64,000 bases of DNA, taken from the NCBI GenBank assembly GCA_033065855.1, contig JAVXUO010001427.1, positions 372,001 to 436,000 on the forward strand, written 5' to 3'. A model generated the notes under the pieces. That model was not told the origin of the DNA. It did not search any database and saw only the letters and a list, made by a program, of their open reading frames with translations. Of the stretch, positions 1-11,650 are shown piece after piece. This stretch comes from Escallonia rubra (lineage: Eukaryota; Streptophyta; Magnoliopsida; Escalloniales; Escalloniaceae). Numbering within the stretch: the first letter of the stretch is position 1; every line of letters starts with the position of its first letter. The translations under genes and the position numbers were made by a program.

Positions 1-217
1 CATAGTTAAAACTCGTAGAAAAGTGAAGCTGGGCAACGGGCTGCGGATTGTCGATGCGTTATACACAAAACCAACTTGACTCATATTCGATATGTTTTTC
101 ATATTTAACTACCAAGCCTGCTCCATAACCCGGCCAAAGTAAAAAAAAAATTGCTCCTGCAGGAGCGTGTGGGGGTCGGATATTCGTCGGATACGGGTTA
201 ATTTGCCTTCTCTAATA

Positions 218-360
218 AGCGATTGTACCTCTAGCATAAATGAATGTACAGCGATTACCCCTAGCATACTTGGAAGCGCCAATAGGTTCAACCAATAAAA
301 TAAAGTGTTGAGAGCGAGTACCACTAGCATATCTGGGAGCGCCAATAGGTTTTGCCAATC
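218..360. repeat. Three-copy imperfect repeat in the SOD promoter
   Basis: A unit of the form AGCGAT-(T/G)-(T)ACC-N-CTAGCATA begins at about 218, 250 and 313. The second and third copies stay alike for about 48 bases (both run on through GGAAGCGCCAATAGGTT or GGGAGCGCCAATAGGTT), with a period near 63. The array lies 80 to 220 bases upstream of the SOD start codon, so it sits in the promoter or leader. Whether it binds a factor is unknown. The rest of 1-440 shows no gene. Confidence 0.7.
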
Positions 361-440
361 CCTCGCACTCTTAGGCCGCAGATCAGTCAGTCACAGTACT
401 GCATTTCCATCATTTCACCAGATAAGAAAATTTCCCAAAA

Positions 441-3400
441 ATGGCTCTACGAACCCTTGTGACCCGAAAATCCCTGGGCAATCTGGGGTTAGGGTTCCGG
501 CAGCTCCGTGGGCTGCAGACCTACTCGCTGCCGGATCTGCCGTACGACTACGGCGCACTTGAGCCGGCCATAAGCGGCGAGATCATGCAGCTCCACCACC
601 AGAAGCACCACCAGGCCTACGTCACCAACTACAACAAGGCCCTCGAGCAGCTCGACGCTGCCACCGCTAAGGGCGACTCGCACACCGTCGCAAAACTGCT
701 CAGCGCCCTCAAATTCAACGGTGGAGGTTCGTTTCACTCTCCCTCTCCGTTACGTAATTACTGTCCTCTTTTAACTTCTTGCGAATCTCTTGGGGAGACA
801 TTGAAGTGAACTGAATACTCCTTCCGTTTGTTAAAACTTTCCTCCTTTGACTTGTTGCGAGTTCTTGCGATAGATTTAGTACATTAATGAACTGGGTTTA
901 ATGATCTTTTCCACCTTAGCTTAACTTGCGAAACGTTCCTACTTTAATTTTTGGTTGCTATTTGTTCAAAATTTAATGTTTACATGTACCAAAATCTGAA
1001 TTAGGATTTCGCAGAAAAATCGAAGTGTAAAACCCAATGAAACAGAGGGAGTAGCACTCAATGACAAATCAAATTCGATTAACAATATGGGTCTATGGAT
1101 TATGTGCTAGAGTTATGTTCTAGGAATTCGGAGAAACTGAAAGAGGAGAACAAATATGGAAAGGAGGGATATGTGTTTGCTTATTACATCGCTTCTGTAC
1201 AGGAGCGATGATTTTCCTTATTTTCATTTGGCTATTCGTTGATTTTAGGTTTTGGATTGGTTACCCTAATATTGTCTTATTTGTAAGTATTAGGAGTTAT
1301 GTACGAGGGTTGTTTGTACCTCACTGTTGTGAGTTTAAGTTTTACTAATCAATGTAAAGATTCCTCGAGTCTTTGAAAAAGATGAAGATAAGGACCGCTT
1401 CTGGTTTGAAAAACCTCTTGTGACCCTTCTTTTCGTTTCTCTAGATTCCATTGAATTTCATTTGGAGGAGGATGGCAGAACGGGCTTATTCATATCTTGA
1501 TATTGTGAAAAGCTCTAACAGTGATCTGATCATGACCACCACTGTATTGATTCTACCAGGTTGTGTTTTTGTCTAGTTATCATGCCCTCTACTTAAATAT
1601 GAGAAAGTTTGTTGGAGACAACATCTGATCTGAGAAGTGTTGCATCATCACTTTCTACCTTTCAACTCTGCCACAATTTTATTTTGATCTAGTAGTTGGA
1701 CGTTTTCTTTTTGAACGTGATCGACGTGTTTGACCGAGGAACTGCCATTTTCTTTGAACCTGAGAAACGTGTTTGTCAATTTCATTCACTTGAATCTGGA
1801 AGGAGGATTGGGCAAGTGGAAGGACGATTTTATATTTGAATACGATGAACTAGATTGAAACTGACATCTCTTTTGGAGAGCCCCTGATTTGCTTCATGCT
1901 ATAACAATGCTTCAAATTTGATGCATTTTCACTTTTTCATTTTCATTACGCTATATCAGTAAGATTCACAGCAATGAGCATAACATATTTCCCCTCCCCT
2001 CCCCAACCCCCTCCCTCTGCTGAAGAGTGAAGACATGATGATGGTAATGTTCAAGTTCAATAAACACACATTCAAGCAAAGCGCCTCTGTTCTTTTATGA
2101 CCGAAGTGGCATTTGATCATTGCGGCATTAAGCATTGGATACAGCTGGCTTTACTTGCTTAGCTCAAGTGATATGCATGGCCCATAAGAGTTTACTCAGT
2201 CGTTAATTAACCTGGTTCAATTGTATGTAAATCAGTATGCGTGTACGTGTAATTTTTAAAGTTTACCTTTGCAGTTGATGTCGATTATTTTCTTGCATTT
2301 GCTGGTCTATCATAATTTATGCCTTCAAGCAGGTCATATCAATCACTCAATTTTTTGGAAGAATCTCGCTCCTGTAAAGGTAAATAAGGTTCTCACTTTT
2401 TCTGACTGTTGTTTGTTGTGCATGTGTTGTGATCTGACACTAGTCTTCCACAAATTGCTAAAAACCTTGTTGCAGGAAGGAGGTGGTGAGCCTCCACATG
2501 GTTCCTTGGGTTGGGCTATTGACAATCACTTTGGTTCTATGGAAGTATTGGTGCAAAAGATGAATACAGAAGGTGCTGCTCTACAGGGCTCTGGATGGGT
2601 GGTAAGTTCCTGCACTTGTCAAATCAATTTTTTTTATTTGTTTAATTAAATGTCCTTATTAGGACTTCTCTGTTCTTTCTCATATTTGTTAATTGCAGTG
2701 GCTTGGTGTGGACAAGGAGCTGAAAACGCTTGTGGTGCAAACTACTGAAAATCAGGTATAATCTAATGCAAAAAGGAAAATCCATCACATCTTTGAATTG
2801 ATTTGGCAGTCAAATTCGGATGCAACACTGTCCTGTTCATTGCAGTTGTTTGCAACTTTTACCATCTGAAAGCACCCTATTTAAGGGCTCTAAAGTATAC
2901 AGCTTAAAATTTAAGAGGGGCTTGGTTGTTTTGAAATGTGATTTAGACTTCTTTGTGGAACTACTGATATCATCTTGGCATTCCACCGGATCTCAGCGTC
3001 AGTAACAATCTTGCATGCTTTAGAAACTGTGGTTCAAGTAGTTAAAAAAATGCTTTGAGAGCCTACTTGTACTAGCTTTGGAGAAGATTATAACCTATAT
3101 GCATTTCTGTTGGGAAACTTAGAGTTCAAATCCTCGTTTCCCTTGGCTTTCTTAGGTTCAGTACATGATGTCTACTGTGTACTGTATGCGGTTTTTACGA
3201 CTACAGTTTGAGCCATATATTATTATATTCTGAACATTTTCACTGGCAGTACACATTTAATCTCCGAGCTGTCTGGTGCAGGACCCCTTGGTTAGTAAAG
3301 GAGCTAATTTGGTTCCCCTGCTTGGTATTGATGTTTGGGAACATGCATACTACCTACAGGTAATTATAGATCTTCATCAATCGAGCTCTACTAGTTCTGA

Positions 3401-3609
3401 AGGGCTTGACCTTTCTGTTGTTTATCTTGCTTGAATGTTGAAAAAGTTATCATAGTACTTCGAAAATTCTTTTTGTTTTCACGTGATTTCTTATATTTCT
3501 TTGCTTTCTGATGCAGTACAAAAATGTCAGACCAGATTATCTAAAGAACATATGGAAGGTTATAAACTGGAAATTTGCAGGTGAAGTTTATGCAAAGGAG
3601 TGTCCTTGA
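441..3609 (+). CDS. MSD1: Mitochondrial manganese superoxide dismutase, 6 exons, 228 aa
   Basis: Converts superoxide to hydrogen peroxide and oxygen in the mitochondrial matrix. Exons by splice site and phase: 441-726, 2333-2379, 2476-2601, 2699-2755, 3282-3359 and 3517-3609; the sum is 687 bases with a clean TGA stop. The first 25 or so residues ([16 protein letters not shown]...) are basic and free of acid residues, as in a mitochondrial presequence, and [15 protein letters not shown] marks the mature N-terminus. Metal ligands of the Fe/Mn SOD family are visible: His in [11 protein letters not shown], His in HINHSIFW, and Asp and His in the signature DVWEHAYY. Length fits plant MnSODs (about 230 aa). 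The start is the first ATG and gives a full presequence. The first intron is 1.6 kb and holds a MITE. The gene converges with the tRNA methyltransferase gene downstream. The family call is firm; the targeting is inferred. Confidence 0.97.
816..1053. mobile_element. Stowaway-like MITE in SOD intron 1
   Basis: Terminal inverted repeats are visible: the left end reads TACTCCTTCCGTTTGTT and the right end, read in reverse complement, TACTCCCTCTGTTTCATT. This is the classic Stowaway (Tc1/mariner) terminus, with a TA at each outer edge as expected for its TA target site. The element is about 238 bp with no coding capacity. It lies entirely within intron 1. Confidence 0.75.
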
Positions 3610-4991
3610 ATCAGGAAATTTGACAGCTTCAATAATGGCTCGGAGAGAGATAAATAATAATGATTTCATGTAGATGAGGAGGCCCATTTTGTAATGGGTT
3701 TTATGCTTCCTATGTATGGAGATGAAAGAAACATGTTTGATGGCATGCTTTTTCTGGTATAGTTCCTGTCTACTATATGTTCTTTGTTTTACTTTTTTTT
3801 TTTTTTTTGGTGGTAATAAGAGAATTGCATTGCTCTTTCTTTTCTCGGCGTGGGTGAAAAGATAATAAAAGTTACACGGTTGCAGAAAGGCGAAACATTA
3901 AACAGGAGGTCACGACGTTCCGGTGACTCTGATTTGAAAAATGACCATAAAGATCAAACTAACAAGAAGCTATGCTATTAGGTTTAAGACATATTATAAT
4001 TAAACTAAAACAGAATATGTTCCTTAACTTATAATAACACAGGTGTACAAAACACTGGATACCGGTGGATCCAAAACAATTAGTAGGAGACATCGATAAT
4101 CCTTTGGCTGTTGCATGAGATAACAGTGAACTCATCCTATGTAATTCCAGCATAAAACTCCTGGTCCTTCCTAATTGTAACTTCCACAATCAGCTTCTGC
4201 CACTTCCAAATATCATCAAGAAAAAAAAGAAAAAATTACAAGCAAGCACAACAAGGGACGGAACACTACAGCAAAGAACTTTGGCAATAGGCTGTCAAGA
4301 TGGTTAAAATCTGTCCTTGCCCAAGTTATATGCATGTCACCGTGATGCACCGATGCAAGTTCGAGTTATGCAAGGATTTGATATCTTTATAAATTGGGTG
4401 CAAGCGTTAGGAAGTATTGTGTCATCCTGTACCAACATTGATTATATACAATGCGGAAGACGATGAAGAAGATATGTCAACCGAGCACGAATGGAAAGCA
4501 ACATTGTCCCCAAATCCAGAAAAGAAATTTGGTCATAGTGCACAAAATTTTTGTTGAGGGCTGGATAGCATAATAAGTGGTGGAAATCGGCTCTCCATGC
4601 ATATTTTGGGGAAAAATATTGAGTCGTTTATGGGTTCTTTATACAATTGTGAATGCATGCGAACCCGTAATCAATTGCGAGATTAAAAAAATGACATGAT
4701 TATGGGGACAGAACTTTAACATGCTCATCTGAGGTGATTCTTTGAACCCGATAGGGTCTAGATTATGTTGATCTTGTGTCAAAAGATAGAGAACGATTTT
4801 GGCGATCTTCAACATCATACTTTCTGCTTACAAGTTAGATGAGAAGCTGCTTCAGCGATTACTCAAGCCCATCTACCAATACCACCTTCACGTTCCGGCA
4901 GCACTCGAGATTGTCACTGTCATCATCAGCAATGACAGATTTCCCGCGTCAGCTCGATTTAGCAGCAAAGACTAATTTGTCCACAAAGTAT
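3610..4991. other. Convergent 3' region between SOD and tRNA methyltransferase genes
   Basis: Holds the SOD 3' UTR (AT-rich, up to about 3750), a run of about 18 T at 3791-3808, and the presumed 3' UTR of the minus-strand gene. No supported coding region. The short open frames here show no family likeness. Confidence 0.6.
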
Positions 4992-7900
4992 TCAACACTG
5001 TCGGAGTTCCCTTCCGATCCTAATGCACTCTGCCATGGGGCAGTTTGTCTTGATTGCATTGGAGGCGATGTGTGATCTACTAGTGGCATAACCCTCCTGC
5101 AACAGCATCCACCAAATGATCGCAACGAAGAATTGAAGTTATTACAAGGCCTCTTTCATTAAATCTTCATGAGATCCAATCAGGGATCATTCTTAACAAT
5201 TTAATGAAGAAAAATGCTAGATAAATCACTTCAAGGACAACGTCACCAGTGAAATTGCTTGTGATTCTCTTCTTTCTATTGCAGGTGCCTCAGTTAAATA
5301 GGTAAAGAGGTCAAAACTTAACTAGTTCGCATGACAGTGGTATCACGGGGGAACAAGTTGGGGACAAAAAATCAAGCCTCGATTACACTGAGATTCAAAC
5401 TTGAGCTTTGACAGCTTGGTTTCTATTTGATATAGTAGGACCAGCTTCCTCAATGATTTTTGTGTCCATTGTACTCAATTTCATGCATTAAGAAAGTGTC
5501 TTATGGGATATTTCAGCTCATAGAAATAAAAAATTCCAGTAAATTTGAGAAGGTACCTTGTGCAAGGCGCTCATCATGGTCAGGAGAGGTGGAGAATCAA
5601 TTTTTGCACGGCTTGCTAACTAAAACAGCAATAAAAAATTGCGATCAAAAGACAAACACATAGCAAAGGTAAGGCAAATTATCAAAAAAGCAAATCAATA
5701 ATCATGTGTGGTATATCATTTGATCAAGCACGAAAAGATACGAACCTCATCCAATTTGATGAACCCAAATGGCAATTTGGGGTCACTTTCATCGATCAGC
5801 TGCTTTAATAGCTTCTCGAGATCTTTTCCGGTGCCATTGCCAGTCCAGCCCCACTGCTCAGCAAGATTTAGCATTTCAGCAAGATAGGTGGCACTGTGAA
5901 GAGGTCCTGTGTAGAGTGGCCCTGAAACAAGCAGCGAACCAGGAACCTGAAAAGAACTAACAGGAACTTAAATTCATGCAAGTGTAAAAACAAATACCAA
6001 GAGACCGTGCCCTGTAACGTGCTCTGTCCTCAACTGGTACGACATTTCATTTTACTATAGATGCATGTGCTTGTATGAGTATAGGCTAGTTACAGAGAGA
6101 ACACAGGAAAGAGAAAGATATAATTTGCGACAAAACATGACCAGATCTTCTGAAGGTTGAAGAGGATGGGCTCCCTGAGCTAACTGTTCTCATTCTTTGT
6201 AGTAGAGACATTTTAGAGGAAACTGATTAACGTAAATTGTACAGTAGACATTGGAAATGACGATGATAAAGTACCATCAATTCGCAAGTTTTACCTTCCA
6301 AGGGGACCATCCCAAAATGGACCTCATGCAGTAGTTGCAAAATCTTGCAGCAAAGATTACCTTTTCTAATTCTCGATTTTCCTTTACATGCCAGTTTGAG
6401 ATTCACATTCACAAACTAAATAATTGACACTAGTTCGATGGCAATGCTTATCATGTACATGCTGCAGATTGCCCCTTCCATTTTTGCTTTGCCTTGAACC
6501 TAAATACTGCCTTTTACCTTAAGTAGAAAAAGACATTTATCCCATAGAGAGCTTTTGATTTACAGATAGAGAAACCAAAGAAGTCAAGATCATGCTAATC
6601 AATATAAGGAACATGGACCTATTACTAAAGCATTTTGGCTTTTGCCAGCAAAAGTTGCAGCAGCGAAGAAGTGTACTCCCCCCTGTATTATTACAAAAGT
6701 CAAAAAACAGCAACGAAATTGAGCTATGAAATTGACAAAAAATTGTAATAGAGTAAGACCAAAAAAGAATGAGGTCATACATTTAAATTGCATGGACAAT
6801 GGATCTGACCAAGTCTGTCCCATGAAATCGCTTGTGAATTCCCACATTTATTGCAGTAGCCAATAAAACTGTAGTGACTGTTAGAAACAGCTGAATCAAT
6901 GTATATCACCAAGACTAAAAAACTATAGCCAACTTTCTGTGATTAGTAAACTTATGCGTTCTGAACCACAAGCAGATATACCTGTTATTGGGAAGCTTTC
7001 CTCGTTTAACTTGGAGCAGAACTCTAAACACAGGTCCATGGTATGAGTAGTATGAAAAAAGTGGTACAACGTGATAACCCAACACTGAAGCCTCACGGAC
7101 AGCCCCAGCTATAAGCATTCGCAAACCCAACTCATTTGAATACGGCATAGGGCGAAGGTACGCTCCATATGCAGCTAAACAACTGGAAAACATAATTCCC
7201 ATTATTAACTATTCTAGCAAGTGAAGCTACCAAATAAATTCATATGGAAGATGCTAAATATCAACCAATTAAGCTGAACAGCCTTAGGTATAGCTTCTTT
7301 ACATCCTCCTACTTCAAATCCATAAATCATCAAGTCCACCTCCTCAATTTTGGCCATATACTCAAGAACATGAGAAAAATTCGTTACTCAGGTTATGCGC
7401 CACTTGCCATCACCCGTCTCTTCTGATGGATAAAACAGTTACGGGGCTAGCGCTGTGACTATTATGAAGACAGTAACACCAACAGCTTATGAGACTTGCC
7501 ATCGACATGCAACATGTGAAATATTGACTTTCTTGTCATTCAAATACCGTACTTTGACTTGCCAAACAAACTAATTGATTTCAATTCAATGGTTAGATGC
7601 TCAATTCTCTCCTAGAATTTGTTTTAACAGCCAAAGAGGACAAAAGTCAGGAAACGGATGCATTAGTACGAAGAAAAATGACCAATCTAATACAAATTAG
7701 TCAAACTCACTGCTGAGGTCGATGGCCACCGGAAGTATACCCATCAGTAGACGTAAGATAAAGCAACCCACCAAACCTCAGAGCATTTAAAGCCGGCCTC
7801 AAGAAACTCGAATCGCTCCCGAAAGAATCAACATCAATGAAGTCAAAATACTCCTTGTGAACAAAACTATCCGCCATCACCGCATTTGCATCGCAATGCG

Positions 7901-8345
7901 TGACCACCCACCTCCTATTTTCGCCAAAACCTCTCGAAATCTGCGATAAGTTGGACAAAATAACGTTACCATGGTTCTCATTCGCATCGTTCGCCCACAC
8001 AAAATCGGCATCTGCTTCTATTAAGTAGCGGAGGCTGCGGATGCCGCAGCCGCACAGCGCGTCGAGGACTCGGAGACTGTGGTGGGTTTTCTTGTGGAGG
8101 GCGGCCGCGAGGACACCGAGGTCGCGGCCTGTGGCGCTCTCGCGGCGGAAGAAGGTGTCGCCGGCGTCGAACTGGAGGCCCCTTTCTGTGTGGTAGTGGT
8201 CGGAATTGGAAACCGGGGGGGCCGGTGGCCGGGTTTTGCGGAGGTTGTTAGGGTTTTGGGGTTTGTTAGGGTATATCGGGGAGGTGATGTAAGGGGGTAG
8301 GGATATCATGATGGCGGGAAGTGGGATTTGGGGATTTTGCCGCAA
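4992..8345 (-). CDS. TRM1-type tRNA (guanine26-N2)-dimethyltransferase, 6 exons, 433 aa
   Basis: Predicted SAM-dependent enzyme that methylates guanine 26 of tRNA. Exons, in coding order: 8345-7711, 7182-6982, 6877-6781, 5946-5746, 5619-5557, 5096-4992; they sum to 1302 bases and end in TGA. Family marks: HTERGLQFDAGDTFFRR near residue 52 and RDLG at 74-77; the SAM loop LDALCGCGIRSLRYLIEA (94-111); SGGHRP followed by LAAYGAYLRPMPYSNE; the four-Cys metal site CNKCGN...HCPC; and SGPLYTGPLH. The C-terminus RSHIASNAIKTNCP also fits. The catalytic motif, DPFG or DPYG in classic Trm1, reads DSFG here (173-176). The first 45 or so residues are Ser/Pro/basic-rich and could be an organelle-targeting peptide; Met13 is an alternative start. 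At 433 aa it is shorter than the main eukaryotic Trm1. Family sure; substrate and organelle are inferred. Confidence 0.93.
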
Positions 8346-9837
8346 TTTTTGCGCAATTTTCGTGGGTTTGTACGACTTTCAACATGCCCGTTAATAGTTC
8401 CGTAAGGTGTGTCAATAACCTCGTATTATCGATACAATTTATTCGATCGTTAAATTATGTAAATTAATCGTACGATATGTTTAGAATATTTTTAAAAATA
8501 TAAATATAAGAACTATCGAAAATACTAAAGAAACGAAAACAAAAACTATTAACTTGCCAACTAAAGCTATATATCTCTAAAAAGTAAAAAATTAAGGAAT
8601 ACAGTCTTTGTAATATCTTTTATCTTAATAAATAAAAAGAATTGGAGTTGATTGAATATATTTATCCAAATAATTTAATTTTTTTTGTGTAAGACAGACA
8701 ATGTATTGTGCTCTCCACATGAAATTGACAAAAGTATCAATTATCATTATGTTATCGACCTACGTAATACAATAAAAAAAAATTATGATGGGTTATTAAG
8801 AACGGACACGTTATTTTTACTATTAATATTTTTTTCCAACAAACCGACCTAAAAAATAAATATTTAGTAAGAAGAAGGGACCTTCAAGTATTAGTAGTTT
8901 AGCGATGATGCAGTTGTATGTCTGCAATAAACGATCAATATTCACTGCGTCATGTTTATATGGGCATAATGTCAATACCACCGCTCAGGACCTGTTGTTA
9001 TGAGGTTCATTACTTCATTTTCTCATCAATATCCATTCAACTTTTTGCTGTAGAGACCTTCTCATCAATCATAGTATCATACACACATGACCCAGCTGAG
9101 TAATTTCTTCTCTGGTTTTGATTGGGGTCTGCAATGGAAAGTTAGGGTTTTGACTGCAACAATGGTGGGTTTGCAAGCTCTTGAATTCTGGGTTACAAGA
9201 AAAGGAACGTATTTGATGGGAAGGAAAGAAGTGGGATTTGTTCATAGTGGGAAAGCAAAGCATAAGAGAAGAAAGAAACGGCTGAGTTCTCTATGAGGTA
9301 ACTCACAAGTTCATGAATGATTTCCCATATCTGATTGCATCAATATATTGGCTTCTCAGACCCACCAAGGAAAAGGGAAAAAGAATGTGATGCATTACCT
9401 TTTTGGCTGGAATTTTCACATAATTTATGAAGCTCTGCCAACATCTGAGCAAAGCCAACATATACATGGAATGTGCATAAATCCTTTGAGTGCATTTTAG
9501 TGCTCATTCTGCTCAGCTAGTGACAAGAGAATAAGACTCCGAGATGAGACAATAGTCTGTATATTTTTTGCAAGTTTTTTGAATTGGAGTGTGATCTTTT
9601 GAAAACCCAATAGCACAAGCGGCTCATTCTTGCATCCTAAAAAAGCATCTCCAATGGTAGTTTCAAAACGAAAAATTGAAAATTGGTTCTGCATTTGTAC
9701 ATTTCGCTTTATAGATAAAAGATATTCATGAAGCAGGAAACGAGCCTTCCTTTGTGTAGTGTTGTCATGCTTGCGCTCAATGTTATGACGAAGTGAGTTT
9801 CATGAACCATTTATTAAAGGAAAGGTGGTACCCCGGA

Positions 9838-10263
9838 TCATAGTTGCTAAAAGGGGATATGACTAGTGAGTTTTGCATATCAGGTATCATATCTTATTGC
9901 GTATCGTAAGACACAATTCACACTTTTAAGGTACAAAAGATGTACTCGAAAGGTTTCTAGAATCAGTTATGTTAAAAATAGATCATCTTAACCACAAACT
10001 TAGTCTACTTACACAACTATGCTGTCTAGGTAGAAACACCAACTGTTAGTAGGTAGAGATGATACATTTTCAGAAGCGAGAAGTTGGAAAAATTATGAGA
10101 AAGGAAAGTCATGGCTTGGAAATCTACCATATCATATCATGGATCATATGCGTGATGCCATATTAATCTAAGTATGCATTTAAACTGGTATTCTGATATG
10201 TCCGCATTGTGTAATACCGTATCATAAGTAACTTATCGCCTGTCGTACGATAATGACAACTAT
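9838..10263. repeat. Degenerate TIR-like repeat with CGTATC motifs
   Basis: Starts with CATAGTTG and ends with its inverse, CAACTATG. Inside are scattered CGTATCGTAAG, CCGTATCATAAG and CGTACGATAA motifs. Its right half resembles the repeat at 16085-16350 (both have AATCTACCATAT and end in TTGACAACTATG or ATGACAACTATG). Looks like an old non-autonomous DNA element; family not assigned. Confidence 0.4.
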
Positions 10264-10589
10264 GCTTCAGATGCTGCATTTTTTTCATGACAAACAGCAG
10301 CGTGAAGCATTCAGAAAAGCTAGATGGTGATACATTCGAAATTTACACTTTTAGTAGCAGTGGAAATGTTCCATTATCACATATTATTTCCAACATCAAC
10401 ATGTATTCCGAATATTCTCTTTCTTGCATGGTAAGCGAAAAGCTTCAAGCATAATCTGGTTCTTGATATTGATTGCAAGGTTAATATGGTAAGCATGTGC
10501 ATATTTCCAGAGATTGGTTTTTTTTTTTTTTTGGTTTCAAAAGCAGAACATAAAAAAATGAAACATCAGCAGCCCTGGTGTGTCTAACA

Positions 10590-11650
10590 CCTCTAGCGTC
10601 ATTTTCCAAATCTACCATCAAGTCTAACGGTTGACTGACCAAAGAGTAGAAATCAAAGTCATGTCCAAGACACCTCCTTGCCAGTTTTACTGCCCAACAA
10701 TTGGCCTCATGCCAGTTGAAGATAAGCTTGCGTTGCCAATGTCTAGACAGTAGATCTCAAATTTACCTTTATGTCCAAGGGTGAGTTCTTGGAGGTAGCC
10801 TCAAGCACTTTTAAAGCATCAGATTCAACTACAAATCGTCCAAAGCCCTTTTCCCATGCTAATAACAGTCCTTTCATATAGCCCAAGTTTCCGCTGTGCA
10901 AGGATTCGTTGTACCAAAGTTTTACATGAATCCATAGATCCGTTTACCGCAATGATCTCGAAAGATTCCCACATCGCTGGTACGCACAGCGTCTCCTGTA
11001 GAAGACCCATAAAGATTAATTTTAGTCCAGCCCTAGTTAGGTGGAGACCTTTTTGAAACAGGTGGAGTGGATGCAGCTTTTGGCATGGAATTGTTCAGGA
11101 TGGAGCTCAATTCCTTGACGCGAGGAAGGATAAGCTGCAGCACATTTGGAGGATAAGCACCACTGCGATGGACGGCATCATTTTGCCAATACCAAAAGTA
11201 ACTTGGTTACCTTTGGGAATGTTAACTGCCAAGTTGCCCATTCCCCAGTCGAGGTATTTGAAGCTTCAAGGTTCCAATCAAAGTTCGGGACTAGTACGAT
11301 AGCAGGGAGCTTTGCATGAATTCCAGGGGAATAAGACCATTGAGACGAGCCCAGTTCCAATCCAAATTGGGCTGTCTGTCATAGATCCACAACAAACTCA
11401 TCCACTCTTTCCGGAGGAAGCGGCAACATAATAAGATTTTGTGAAGGGGTCCCATCCAGCCACGGGTGAATCCATAATTTTGCAGTATGCCCATTCCCAA
11501 CTTTCCACCCAACACCATCTCGAACTGTTTCTGGCCCAGGATTGTTCTGACATAGGATGATTAATAAAACCGCTGTTAGCACGTGAAAGGACTGACCGTC
11601 CAAATTGCCTATAAAGGAATAGTCTGGTTCCTCTTAATAGTAGAATCAAG
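10590..11650 (-). mobile_element. Decayed LINE 3' part: zf-RVT region and RNase H
   Basis: Minus-strand translation shows, in coding order, GWKVGNGHTAKLWIHPWLDG near 11490-11430, which is the typical zf-RVT region of plant L1 LINEs, then an RNase H-like stretch: GDAVRTSDVGIFRDHCGKR near 10990-10935, CTAETW near 10895, and RFVVESDALKVLEA near 10840-10800, ending with a HEANCWAVKLA stretch near 10710. The Glu of AETW and the Asp of VESDA fit RNase H catalytic acids. Several stops and at least one frameshift between these blocks show it is dead. The endonuclease and the core of the reverse transcriptase are not seen, so it is a 5'-truncated or eroded copy. Confidence 0.8.

Noticed and set aside
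489-737. Minus-strand open frame of 82 aa across SOD exon 1
   Set aside because: It is the shadow of the GC-rich first exon; the plus frame is clearly SOD.
8079-8300. Plus-strand open frame rich in Gly, Val and Glu
   Set aside because: Shadow of the methyltransferase first exon on the opposite strand; GC-rich composition keeps it open.
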